Source of the DNA: Armillaria gallica
Taxonomy: Eukaryota; Basidiomycota; Agaricomycetes; Agaricales; Physalacriaceae
DNA length: 64,000 nucleotides
Direction of reading: 5' to 3'
Assembly: GCA_037576215.1 (NCBI GenBank)
Contig: JBANDB010000015.1
Span: 1,736,001-1,800,000 of the forward strand
The notes below the pieces were generated by a model. It did no database searches. It was not told the origin of the DNA and was given only the letters and a program-made list of their open reading frames with translations. The position numbers and the translations under genes were made by a program. Shown here piece by piece: positions 22,530-34,046 of this stretch. The number at the start of each line of letters is the position of its first letter. Within the stretch, counting starts at the first letter, position 1.

Positions 22530-23240
22530 TCATGAGTACTCCCTCACAGCCTCAGCAGTAGGTTGGTGAACTATTAACAAGGGAGCAGAGTCCCAAAGTG
22601 TAAGCATTTCATGGACAAAACGACTAGTGCTGGCCACAAGATCATCTGTCCCTGCAAGGAGAAGAAGGAGGTGTGTTGGGGACCGCACCCTCGTCTTCCA
22701 ACTGGGGTATCGTTCCCACACAGATGCTAGAAACGATGTGTGTATCAAATCTGCAGGGGGGAAGGAGCATATAAAGAGAACATGTGGAACATCTTTGACA
22801 TCATTAGAGCACATCCTGCACAGATGCCATTCTCTACTGATACCAAGCCACTTTCCATGTTCCACAGTGAGTTGATGGGTGGCTGTCAGAGCCTGAGTCA
22901 AGGCAATTTGGTGCATATGAATACAAATATCCAGGTAAGGATGGAACACCGCAGCTGAACCATTATATTCCCAGTAATGGGCAGCCAGGAGGGTAGTGGT
23001 GGGAGAACCAGTAATCTCATCCATGACCTCTGTCTTCCACATCACATCTATGTCAAACAACAACATCATCACCTGCCCTGGGTCACAGAGGTCATCCAGG
23101 GATGCATGGATCAGGTGGTACAGGCACAGCAAGGCATTAGCAATATCCTTGAGCCAACAGTTCCTTCCAACCGTCCATATTTCATGGCAGGCATCAATCC
23201 CCCAGGGAGCCAGCCGTGATGTGGTCTGTCATTTGGACAC
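22530..23240 (-). pseudogene. 3'-terminal fragment of a second LINE-type reverse transcriptase
   Basis: The minus strand reads ...WGIDACHEIWTVGRNC through HQLTVEHGKWLGISREWHLC, then the zinc-knuckle-like CRMCSNDVKDVPHVLFIC, and ends after LTLWDSAPLLIVHQPT. C-x2-C...H...C blocks close to the C-terminus are typical of the last domain of agaricomycete LINE polyproteins. Endonuclease, RT and RNase H are absent, as expected of a 5'-truncated copy. It differs clearly from the C-terminus of the LINE at 40.5-53.1 kb, so it is another family. The call rests on this C-terminal pattern alone. Confidence 0.5.
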
Positions 23241-23520
23241 AGGAGATCAAAATATGAAGTGCGCTACTATTGGCCGACTAGCTTCCCCTAACCCCTGGCT
23301 CTTCCTAATCTCCTTCTCACTGGCAGAACCTGTAGCCTGAGCACTAATAATATGCTTCGACGGTACCCTATACCTACATAAGGCATGAGCATCTCAAGGT
23401 TAAGGACACCTCAACTTGCTGTTACCAAAGTAGGATTGGCACTGTTGGTCTTGAACCGACATATGTGGGACAAAAATACATAGATGCTGCTCATCGTGGT
23501 TGTGGCACCAATATTTGGAG

Positions 23521-24440
23521 CTAAATTTCAAAGCAGAGGAAATAAATCCACATTGAATGGGAAGATAATGTCCATCTCATTGATGCCACAAGGAAAGGGA
23601 CCTCTTTTATAGAAAGACGATAGGTGGAAGGCAGCGACGATGAAATCGGAGGTCCCCTGTGTTTGCATGGACATGGTTGCAGCAATAGAGCGATAAGGCA
23701 TGGGTAGATGCTCAAATACCATCCTCTGTGTCATCCATACATCACCGTAAGATGTGCCAGAATCTCCGTGTGTGGATGAACGTGTCTGGCACTGTGCATC
23801 TGCTCCACATATTCATCAGCCACGAAGCACCTGAGTCTCAAGAGAGTGGACTAAGATCCCACAGGCAAAACTGACACATGCTTGATCAATGACAAGGCCA
23901 TCACCATGACTGTGAGTATGGAGTCAGAAGAAGAGTGACAGGGAGTTTGAGTTGACCTGGGCACAGTCAAGCAGGCTGTGAAATTGGCTGTGGCATATGG
24001 GTTCTGAAGGAGCATCTTAACATAGTCGCAATTCGAAGACGTAAAAGTGACATATCTCCTGGTCATCCTTTTTCTTCTTCGCACCCTGGTATCCTTTTGT
24101 TGGGAGATGTATCTGCTGGATGCTGGAATGGTAATGACAGTGCAAAGCTGGACCATCCAGGCCTTCGGTCAATGTTTGAACACAGAGATGCCATGGCAGA
24201 GGTGAAACGCAAACGATGCCTCACTAGTGTAGTCCAACCTAAACGTTGTCTGGCAGACGTAATTACCAATGTCAACGCTAGCTGATCCATAGCAGACAGT
24301 GCTGCCTGTAGAGTTGGTTGAGATGATCCTGCAAGGCATCAACCTGACAGACAAACGTACCCTCAGTGTAGTATGCTCCTCAATAAAGTTTGGATCCCAC
24401 CTTTGTGAGTTCTCCTCTTCCACATCATTATTCCACTTCA
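23521..24440 (-). pseudogene. unrecognised decayed gene
   Basis: Minus-strand pieces follow each other: NSQRWDPNFIEEHTTLRVRL and YVCQTTFRLDYTSEASFAFH (24169-24441), then RRPGWSSFALSLPFQHPADT (24063-24290). Next is a piece ending MALSLIKHVSVLPVGS (from 23851), then MVFEHLPMPYRSIAATMSMQ and RGPFPCGINEMDIIFPFN (23528-23734). They are in different frames, with some joins possibly introns. The long, ordinary-looking stretches imply a real ancestral protein; no family is recognised. Confidence 0.4.
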
Positions 24441-25159
24441 TGTTGCCCTAGGCCAATGCCTACTCTGATACATGTAGCAGCTAAACAGGATTTAGAGCAT
24501 TGCAGAATTGTGAATGTGGAGAAGATCCTCCTCACAGATGTTTGTCTGTGATTTTCCACTCACAGCATTGAGGATCATAAGGTCCCAGGAGGATATCCAA
24601 GGGGTGAATGGTGACGGGTCAGTTTGCAGTGTATAGATGAACATATTGTATTAGGGCCCAGCCTGTATTTGGAGTTCAGAGATGCCAGTGATTTTGTCGA
24701 CTGTTATAGCCATCTTGCCACCTTCATGGCGAAGATAGAATATGCCGCCTGATTAGGAGGTGTTGAGCACAGGCATAGTGGTTCTTCCCTTGGGTCGAGT
24801 TGTGGTGCCAGTCAAAGTATCTGCTCATCGTACATTGCGAGTTTGTAAAACTGGATATCAACCTCCATGCTGATGAACAGAGTCGCCAATTTGAGGTATA
24901 GGTGATGTATTTACCATGGATCTCATAGCCGTGTGGAGTGGTAAGGAGCCAAGAGGATGAAGGAGATAAGGCACTGTTCAGGGCATTCAGCAAGGCACGA
25001 AGAGGTTCCCTGGCACATGGCAGTGGCACCCTTGTACTGTGACTATGACCAACAATCAATAGAACTGATGTGTCTGACACGACATGCAGAACTTTATACT
25101 CAAGTGAACTGTGCGCTTCAGTAAAAAGGTATGATAATCCGCCAATGTTCTTGACACTC
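24441..25159. other. no recognisable gene
   Basis: A minus-strand frame at 24724-25176 is open for 150 codons but has no recognisable motif. No repeats seen. Confidence 0.35.
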
Positions 25160-25976
25160 ATGTTGAATTGTAACATTGCAGCAGCGTTGAACTGTTCACC
25201 TGAATTGACTCTCCACCTTCAGTTCCAAGCACAGGACTCCAGCACTTTCAAACCTCACAGCCATGGTGATCAAACCTTTCAAACCTTTCACATCTGCCAT
25301 GGCCCTATTAGTCCAACAATACCCAGACCACACAAACATTATCCTCAAGCTACATAGCAGATCACAGGCTTGGCTATCGTTCCAATAAGGACAAGTCAGA
25401 TATGGTGCCATGGACACCTTCCATCGATGATCACCTATGATGCACCGTCCATAATATTTGAGTGGGTGCAATTCCAGACTGGTTCGAGGTCAAATGATTT
25501 TGATATGCACGGCACTTTGAGAGGATTGGATGTGGGAGGTCTTGACTTAGATTGGGAAAATGAGGTCGTACAACATGGAACTTGCTGCATATCAGCTTTT
25601 GCATCCTTTGCAAGGCCAGTATATCCCCCATCTGTTTAGTGTTGTCCATCTTCGCATTACCTCTGAGTCTACTCCTCTTCATCCCATAACCGATGTTGTC
25701 CAAGGGCTTGTTCTCGAGTATATCCCTGGTGTTTGCATGGAGACGCTTCAACCAGGTAGTGACGTCTCAGAAGAAGAGGTCACGAGGCTATCCAGCGATG
25801 TGATGGCAGGGCTGAGTCCATGCCATCAAGGCAGAGAACTGTTTGCTGCACAATGACATCCATGCCAGGAATGCCATTTTGTGGGAAGGGGATCAGTCTC
25901 CCATCATTATCAACTGTGGAGAGGCTAACATCAGGTGGCCTGGAACTAGAGATGAAGTTGAAGATTGGAGAAGCAT
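25160..25976 (+). pseudogene. PKL-type protein kinase-like gene, copy A, truncated
   Basis: Paralogue of the kinase at 39181-40350. Recognisable in order are VIKPFKPFTSAMALLVQ, ADHRLGYRS, EDWMWEV, then a long stretch (25560-25830) from NMELAAYQLLHPLQGQYIPH to PGSDVSEEEVTRLSSDV. After a frame change comes the catalytic loop LLHNDIHARN (HxD....N) and the metal-binding site IINCGEAN, where the expected DFG Asp is Asn. It stops at about 25976, where it runs into the 3' side of the MLKL-like gene of the opposite strand, so the C-terminal part is missing. At least three frame changes and two stops are present. Such choline/aminoglycoside-kinase-like folds are expanded in agaricomycetes. Here the protein is plainly non-functional. 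Confidence 0.75.
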
Positions 25977-28900
25977 TATCATGATGGATTGGAATGAGAT
26001 TCTTGTTTTCAAGATCTATATCTACAAGTATTTCTGAAAGGACGATAGAATTTGAACAACTTGAATGCCGATAGCGATAAATATGACAATGAGCACCCTC
26101 GTACTGATATCATACTGCACAATGGCAATGACCTCTGTCTTGGTCAGGGCCTCACCAGCTTGTACTTCCTCGATGCTTTTCATAGCCACATCTGTACCGA
26201 ACAGTGCAGAGTCATGCTCTTCACTCAACATCTGATCTGTATTGTCCAATATGACTGAAGCAGGTTCCAAGGACGGGGATGTTGTACCATTTGACATCCA
26301 TTCTGTTGCATCTTCCTGAACAAAATACCTGCTGCGTACAAAGATCTACTCACTTCTTGTGGAAGGATCGAGGATCTCAAGTAGTGGCCATCCAAAATAC
26401 TCACATACATCAGCACCATCGCATGTGGGATTGAATTTGTGCTTAGCATTCAACTCGGGTATAGTTAAATGCACCATGTAATGCTCGAACAGCCCCCATC
26501 GTGTCTGCAACTCAAAACCTTGGACTTGGATAGTAAAAATGTCTTCCTCCTCCAACAAATCCAGGCCGCAAACTTGAGAGCAAGATACAACATGCCAGGA
26601 TTCAATCGTATTGGTCTCATAGTCAATGATGGGGGCAGTTATCGATAACAAGAGTACGTGATGGTACTGGTCTCCTGCGCTGCAGACACGACAAGGGCCA
26701 TGCCTGTCATAATCCTTTGCATGAATGTAAACAGTAAAGCTCACACCTAAGTGTGCACAATGCAGTGATCAGTTATTTCAAGCTGAACCTGGCAGCTGCC
26801 CACCTTCAATAATATATGCTCCAAGATCATCATCCCCATAGCCCCTGGAGCGAAGACATGAGTGTAGCTTGGAAGTCTGTATGATCCCCGATTTCACAAT
26901 AATACTCTGGTCCTCTGGACATGTACAGATGTATATGAAAATACGCCTAGACAGATCGGACCATGAAAGCCCGATAGTCACTGACCCACTGACAATCAAC
27001 AATTAGCCACAACAAAAAATTGGTTGACTAGTAATAATGAACTTGTCAAACAATAGCTTAAAGAGTTCCCTTCTCACTATCCCTCTTCACAAGATAACTT
27101 CCCATTCATGTGAGCAGAGCCGGACTCTCTCAACCAGAGTGCTCAGGACATCGGGTGAATCTTGTGCTAAGATATGTCGCAAATTAAACATGGGATGGGT
27201 TAATATACTGCCTGGCGCATAAAAGGCCATTTGGTATGGGGGGGTGTAGACAGAATTGTACAGATGGCCCCTTGGCTGGCATTGTGGGGGTTGGAGTCGA
27301 TGCCAGTTGAAGGTTTGGGTGCCCAACTCCACCTCATCACCGTTATGTTGTGGATAACAAAAGAGAATAGTGTCAAAACGGTCTGGTAAATTCCTCTGTT
27401 CCGAATTTGAGGACGACACCCATCTGCTGACTTGATGTGAAGTTCCTTAGTTGATGGGCACACTTCACAACTATGGAAGAGGTTATATTCGCCATGTCCC
27501 TGTGCATTGGACAACATGAATGGCCCCAGATCATATTCAGTATAGCATGATAGGTCTCCAAATACGAGTTTCCCATGCTCATCGATATAAGGTTGTTCTG
27601 CTTCCTTATCCTTCAGAATAAGTATTACACAAAGAAAATCATTCGCAATTTCACTGACCATAGTGCATATGACCACCTGGAATACATAATATAGCCTATA
27701 ACCTTTACAAATTCTATAATTTTCGAAAGTTTTCAAAATCTCCAGGACAGACTGTCAGAATGGGTACTGAGCTGTGGCCGCCGGGAACACTTGCTGGACA
27801 CACCTGTAGATCTTGAAACTGCATCATGATACAAGAAAAAGTCTGCCATCTTGCTCAAAAATGCAGAATATCCTTTACCAATTCAGAATAGAATTGCATG
27901 AACCGCTTTGCAGGCATATTATGCAGATAATGGTCAAAGGGGATTTGTGTTGTGCCTGCCCACAGGAGTGAGCGGTGGAAGACAGATGGAAGGGAAAACA
28001 CCCTTACCATGAAATATAATCGCTGGAGGACTAGATGACTTGCATACACCAAAGATTTGTGCAAGGTTTGGGTGCCTATTTTCAGAGGTCGGTTCGAGTC
28101 TGCTAGTATATAGAAATGGAAACACCAAACCTTTGTTTCATGAAGAAATCAAGGGCCTGATCAAGTTGCTAGATAACAAAGCATGTGGACTTTGCTGATG
28201 GCACAAGGTAGTGTTCACTCACTTCCAAGTCCATTGCATCCTCTCCGTTATTTCCATGAACTTGATATTCACGAATGATCTTTGGTGTACTATTGATGTT
28301 CTTGACGGTGCAGAAGCTGTCTTTATATGTAATACTGGTATGATACTATCTTGATGAATGAGTTGCTTGCTTAATTACATGGATATCACCTAGAATGATA
28401 TCCTGAACCTGCAGCAAATGTTGAATAACAAGGGCAGAATGCCTGTAAACTTCATACCACTCCCTTATAAAGACCTTGTTGTCAAGAGCCTTGTAATAAT
28501 CTTGTGGAAATTTTTTTTATGTTTTTGTTCTGCTGAACGCCAAAGGTGTGTATTTCCTCGATATTGTCCTTGATGGATGTGATGTTCCTCTCTGATGCCT
28601 CCAAAGAGCCTGTCAGAGTGCTGAATCCCATGGTAATGTCACCATGGACATCAGAGAGAGTTAGGTGTGTCATGGTCATTGTACAGATCTGCTGCCTGTT
28701 CAAGAGTAACTGATAACAATGATAGCAAGCCACCTACTAGGAGGTTGTCCTTGGCCATCTGTGCTTGTTGTCTGTAAGCACTGATGTCCTCTGAGATCTT
28801 CTTGGCCTCCAAAAGACACCGGATCCCGCTCGGTTTGCCTTCCTTGTTTAACTTTGAGAGCAAATCGTTCAGATATCTGAGAACAGAAGACTTGGGGGAG

Positions 28901-30250
28901 GCACATATATCTGATGTGGGTTATCTCATGTCTGAAAGTCGAGACAGATATCTTTAAAGCACAAGGCACTTGTTGGACCATGGTCGATGACAGTGTCTCT
29001 CACTACAACCAGTGTAGTAACAATACTCTCAGCCAATTCTTGCAGATCTTGTCTATTCTTTGCAGCACTCTGCAGGTCACATTAGTGAGGAGAACAAGGG
29101 AAAAGTAATGGCAAACCTTGATGGCCTCGAGAACAACTACCATGGACTGTGCAGCACCCTTGATAAAAGGAAACGGAGTCATCTCGCCTGCTGCAGCAGT
29201 CAACTTTGCGATATTGAGACATGTGTCAATACCAGACATGGTGGCAGAAGAAGAGGACATACAGACAAGTGCTGCACCGCATATGCACAACTTTATATAT
29301 ATCATCACAGCATTAATACATATCATCCTCAGATGGTCAGATCTGATTTCAGTCTCGTCAATTGGCAATCTCCTTTTGGTCATCCTCATCCACTTCATCC
29401 TGCTGTATGCCCTGGCCCTGTTATTATTTAAGTAGCTGTGCTTCCTAGTTCAATGCAATCCCCAAAAACTATCTGATCTTGTATGTTCATTCTTCATTCT
29501 GTTGTTGAGACAGCAATCCAAAGAGATACAAATCATACGTTGGTAATACTAATGGGATTAGTCCATGTTTCCCAAAGAAAATTATGGCGCATCTAGACAT
29601 TGTTGACATCAATGAAGGACACAGCTCAAGCAGTGTTAACTTACATGTGATGCTTCACAGTTAGCTTGGGAGCAAGTGTCTCACCTGGTGCCACATCGCT
29701 CAACATGTATAATTGAAAGCTATTCAGTAATGCTGTAAGACCTCGTCCAGAATTACCCCTGGTCAAGAGCAGTGTCAAAGCAGGTGATTCTCTCTGACAG
29801 GATCCCTGCAGCCTATTAAAGCTGTGAATATATTATATCAAAGCTGAATCAGAACACGAACCCTGTCAGAAATATGCTGTAGAAACTAGCTGAATGCTCA
29901 GAAAACAGATCCACTATCAAGCACATATACAATATACATGCTCGGCTAGTTTCATCATGGAGTACGCCGTCTCTATTAGCAATAGCTGTCTGGGATGCCG
30001 CTTACATAGGCAAAGAAAACAGCAGTGTTGTGCATCTGTGTTCTGACATTGAAGTTTTAGGTTTCCTGCAGTACTGGAATTGTGAAGGGAAAGTTGGAGG
30101 GTTGAGAAAACAGTTTCTTGTGTGCGCTGAGGGACATTGTTACACCTCTGTAAATGGGAGCGGATGGCATGGGTGATGGTGGTGGTCAAATGGTGGCACC
30201 GTCTGGACCAAATGCCAAATGCAGGCTTTTGAGTCAGACTGTCGATGGGT
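25977..30250. repeat. diverged segmental duplication, copy A
   Basis: Collinear with 34047-38390. It covers the whole MLKL-like gene and about 1 kb upstream of it. Upstream landmarks are tgagacagcaat/tgagacggcaat, catgtgatgc.tc.ca.....cttgggagcaa and gttgtaacacctc. Copy A is CpG-poor and copy B CpG-rich at the same sites. Confidence 0.8.
25980..29239 (-). pseudogene. MLKL-NTD-like / kinase-like / membrane-tail protein, copy A
   Basis: The start ATG at 29239 gives MSGIDTCLNIAKLTAAAGEM and PFPFIKGAAQSMVVVLEAIK, then after an intron NRQDLQELAESIVTTLVVVR and, later, LNDLLSKLNKEGKPSGIR. This is the helical pattern of fungal MLKL/HeLo-like N-terminal bundles. A linker piece DYYKALDNKVFIREWYEVYR follows, then ENRHPNLAQIFGVCKSSSPP, which looks like an N-lobe kinase segment. 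Next are EHGKLVFGDLSCYTEYD, a beta-rich stretch with TSKLHSCLRSRGYGDDD, a Cys-containing domain (CSAGDQYHH...CSQVCGLD) and a hydrophobic tail. Lesions: the second intron donor, gtgagt in copy B, reads atgaga near 28926; one extra base lies near 28118 between KQRFG and the RHPN stretch; a frame change lies near 28510 at an eight-T run. Probably dead. Confidence 0.7.
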
Positions 30251-30854
30251 CACAACTTGCCATTTCCTTTTCACTAGATTTTACCCTGCCATTTGTGCTT
30301 GATTGTGGACATACTTTGAATCTTGCCTTATCAGATGGTAAGACATGCTGGCCTTCAAGCTGTGAGCAGAGCGGGGGTTCAGGGCAAGGACTATCAACAG
30401 AGCGGCTATGGAAAATATAGTGCAACATGTTATTCCTTTTCCACAGATGGACTTGACATAATGGTGGAGAGAGTAAAAGGTATGCTGAACGGTGAACCTG
30501 TGATGCATGGTGTGTAAGAGACAGAGAGACAGTAGGTGAGAACAGCATTCATTCATGACATGCCTCTCCACTTGGACTTGACTGGGAATGGCCTCCACCA
30601 GAACAGTGGCAGTGGAATTGAGTTCCTCAAGCCTTGAGGACAGTGGGATGGGGCAGGCGTGCATACATTAGAAAGACAGAAAGTCGACACTGCAACCTCT
30701 GCGCTGCCTTTATCATTTCTGACTGAAGGTGGAGACGAATTCGCCTATGTCATGATCATGAACAAGGCACACCCGAACCTGTGCCAAGGTGATGCGATTT
30801 GACAGTTTAATGATAGCCAGTGAGCAGTCATTGTGGAAAGCTTGATGTCTTCAG
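30251..30854. other. no recognisable gene
   Basis: Between the duplication and R2 copy b. Open frames exist on both strands but none resembles a known protein or the corresponding part of 38390-38900. Confidence 0.35.
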
Positions 30855-33230
30855 TAGCAAAGATTTGAAAGCTTAAAGTTTAACATTGGAGGTGGGGTTC
30901 AGAGCTAGATAGATCATTATTTCTGGAGTATAGGAAATAAGTTTGTATGATTAGACAATTATATTGTACGACGTACTTCTGGCATGGCTTTCTCATGTTC
31001 AAAGGACATCATTGGAGCACAAAATCTTGTGCTTGGAGAGTTGAACAAATGATAGTAGGAGTCTACAGAGAAGTTTAGGGCCCGAAATTGTTGGAGAAAC
31101 TGGCGGGACTTACCATCCTCATGGTCGTCCCCTCCTTCACCACCATTGCCTTCAATCTCTCCTTTGACCTGCACCCAGTGCTGACCTTACTCGTAGGATG
31201 ACTGAAGCATAGAGAGGTTTTGGAGACCTTGGACATGGATGTCGACATCCCTGGAGACTTGAGGATTGGATGCACACATGCAGAATGGAACAATATTTGG
31301 GCTAAGTACAGGTGAATATGTAGGAATGTCGAATGGATAAGAGTGACTTACCATTCCCGACACATCCATCCTCTTTCCCACATCCATTTGTTCTGACCGT
31401 CACATCCTAGGGTGTGCTTGCTGGATGACGATACTTGCCTCAATGCAAAATCTGGGTCTTGAGGTGTTGACATCGGAGGAATTCAGCAGCGCAGTGAAGT
31501 GACCCCCAATGCTACCACTGTGCTGACCAGAGAACAGATACCTCTGGGCAAGTGAGCACCTTTGAGTGTTAGCAAGGAGCGAGTGAACATGCCCTCTAGC
31601 GTGTTTCCCCACCCTTCAACCACCCTCATTCTGATACATTTCGCCTCTCGTTTGTCTCAGGGTAAGATTCAGTCCTTCCATTTGCCAGAACTCAATAGTC
31701 AAGTCAGGGTGACCTTGGTGAGACTCGGTAAGGAAGAGTATGCTGCAGAAGGAACATTAGAACAGATGTATGGATCAGTGGGCAAAACGGACTTTGACTT
31801 CATGCACCACACACTGATCCGCATCAGTAACATGTTCAAGTCCTCCTTATAGCATGGTCTTGATCTTGAGGTTTTGGTAGCCGAAATGAATGGTACATAT
31901 ACCACCTCAAGCAGATGCCAAAAGCACCTATAGAGCATCAAGAAGGAGGCCAGAATCATCTTGGTAACTGTTGATAGACGAGAAGAAAGGAGCAATGGAA
32001 AGAGCCTGTGTTGGTGATGGCGAGAGGAAAGGACAAGCCCAAAAGGATCCAGTAGCAGTGGAAGCCAAGTCCCTGATTCTTTCCTTTATTAAATATCAGC
32101 AATTGTTGACTTTCTTGCATCTTTTTCTTCCTGCTGCAGTATGTAGTTACTACATGGGTTATTACTAAACAACTATGTCTTTGAAGGGTAAAATCATACC
32201 TTGTTCAAAAAAGCTCGCTCAGTGGCAGCCTTCGGCCACCACCAGCTCGCATTTTCTCACTCAGTTTGTTTAACTTTGTTAGTTATTCGAGTAAAGAACA
32301 CCTTGGGAATACTATGCACATAACCCTCGGCTAACATAAGATATAGGATGAAAGAAGATGGGCAAGTGGGCATGGCAGGAGCCTCAAAGGCAGTGCACAA
32401 TTAAGACAAAAAATGGTGAAGAAAGATGGAGGATACAGTGAGATTCCATAACAATGGCCAGCAGCTTAGAAAGACACAAGCCAGGAGTATCAGCCCAACA
32501 AGGAGAAGGAAATGGAGAAGGAAGTGCTACAAAAAGGTGGTAAAGTAGACAGAGGGAATGAAAATTAAATATTCTCATGAAGATGCCTATGCTAGCATGA
32601 GCAATACTCTTTATAGCAAGGCAATCTCCCCAACCAATAGGGAAAAATCGGAAGGAGAGGGTTTTCAGCCACAGCGGCAATCAGCTTCAGCCACTCGGCA
32701 TGACAGCCGAAGCATGCCGGATGCTCGTCAATCACCACAAATTTATAAGCCAACCCAAAGTATAGCCCCTGTCCAGACAGTTTGGCACTACTCACGACCA
32801 GTTAGGTTTTTCTACAACCCTCTGTCATTTCCTCATCCTTCAGAAAGAATCGGGGACGGCTCAGCCTAGACTCGGCTAGATCCGAGTTTTCTTATTTTGG
32901 GCATCAACGTCCATCTCGCGACGATGATGCTAAGCTAGTACCATGCTTTGGGACGCATATTACGTCGGAATAAAAGCAAAGTGGCAAGGAAAGGTGACAC
33001 AGGTAAGAGAGGTCGGATGAACTGTGACACAGCACCCTTCTTTCTTACCTTGGATTCTGCACACTCAAGAGTCGGCAATCCTGCTTCGCTGGGTTTCGTC
33101 ATTTCAACACGGCCAAAAATGTGCAGCCTGCAACTCAAGCTAGGTGATTATGCCCGCGAAATCGCGGGATGTAAAGTAATTCAAGTGTGTAAATTACGGA
33201 TTTAACGTGACTTCGTGCATTGCTTCGAGG
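30855..33230 (-). repeat. R2 dispersed family, copy b, with an internal insertion
   Basis: Collinear with copy a from taacattggaggtgggg (about 30880) to ggcgagaggaaaggac (about 32033), and again from ggctcagcctagactcgg (about 32854) to gacttcgtgcattg (about 33220). The roughly 820 bp between have no counterpart in copy a. The right block keeps CpG (ttacgtcgg, cgcgaaatcgcggg, ttaacgtgacttcg) where copy a reads ttacactag, cctaaatcgtggg, tgacatgacttca. Confidence 0.65.
32036..32853. mobile_element. putative insertion of about 820 bp in R2 copy b
   Basis: Defined by its absence from R2 copy a. It contains a GC-rich hairpin (gtggcagccttcggccac, near 32223) and a 60-100 codon frame of no recognised family. 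I could not find clear terminal repeats or a target duplication, so the element class and exact ends are open; deletion from copy a is the alternative. Confidence 0.4.
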
Positions 33231-34046
33231 ATGGATATTCTCACCTTCGCGTGGCCCTTCAAGATTAGAGAGGAAAGCGAGCTTGGAATTACGAAAGAAA
33301 GGTCGATGGGAGAAGGCCTTACAAATTAGCAGCCTGGGTATTGATCTCGGAAGCCCCGAGGTAAGCTATTCCGTTCTCCCATGCTTGTCCCAGCTCTTAT
33401 AGTCGCAGCTCTAAGCTGGTCACAGTGCTTTGAAATCGATATAATTCTGCAGCCAAGGTAGAAGATCTTTGAAAAACGAATCCCCCGTGCTTACATCTCG
33501 AACCCTCCCATTTCCTATGTCCTTAGCTTTGGCGAGTCCGGCAAGTGCTAATGATCATCTGGCCAACTGACTGGGTTGTCAAAGGTCTTTTATTTCTTTA
33601 CACCCCACATGAGAATCAACGCACCGGCACGAAGCTTTCAGACTTGTTGGCTTTGGCCGACATTATGCTCTGCATACTAGAGTGTCATTATACAGTTGGC
33701 ACCAGGTCGTTGGGTCGCTTTAAACTCACGAAACCTAAATAAGGTGTTACAGACTTGCAGGTTCTCCGTCGGGAAGGGTTACTGCATCACCACTTCTATC
33801 CGAACCTTTATCACTAATTACCAGATGCTCTCGGAGATCTTAAGGTTCATTTTAGCCGCTGACTGCCAAAACTCTAGCTCGTCGTCCTAGACAGGAAGGC
33901 TTTCTTGGAATCCGAAGGTGCTTCATCGCTAGAGAGGACATTACCTCAGTGAGCAAGGGCATCTGATCTAATTTTCAGACTTGCGACACTGATGAGACTA
34001 CACGGGCTAGAGTACTATGCTCTTGTTGTCGATGCTATTCCACGAA
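33231..34046. other. no recognisable gene; CpG-rich
   Basis: No repeat match or convincing coding. It is notable only for keeping CpG and for lying between R2 copy b and the second segmental copy. Confidence 0.35.
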
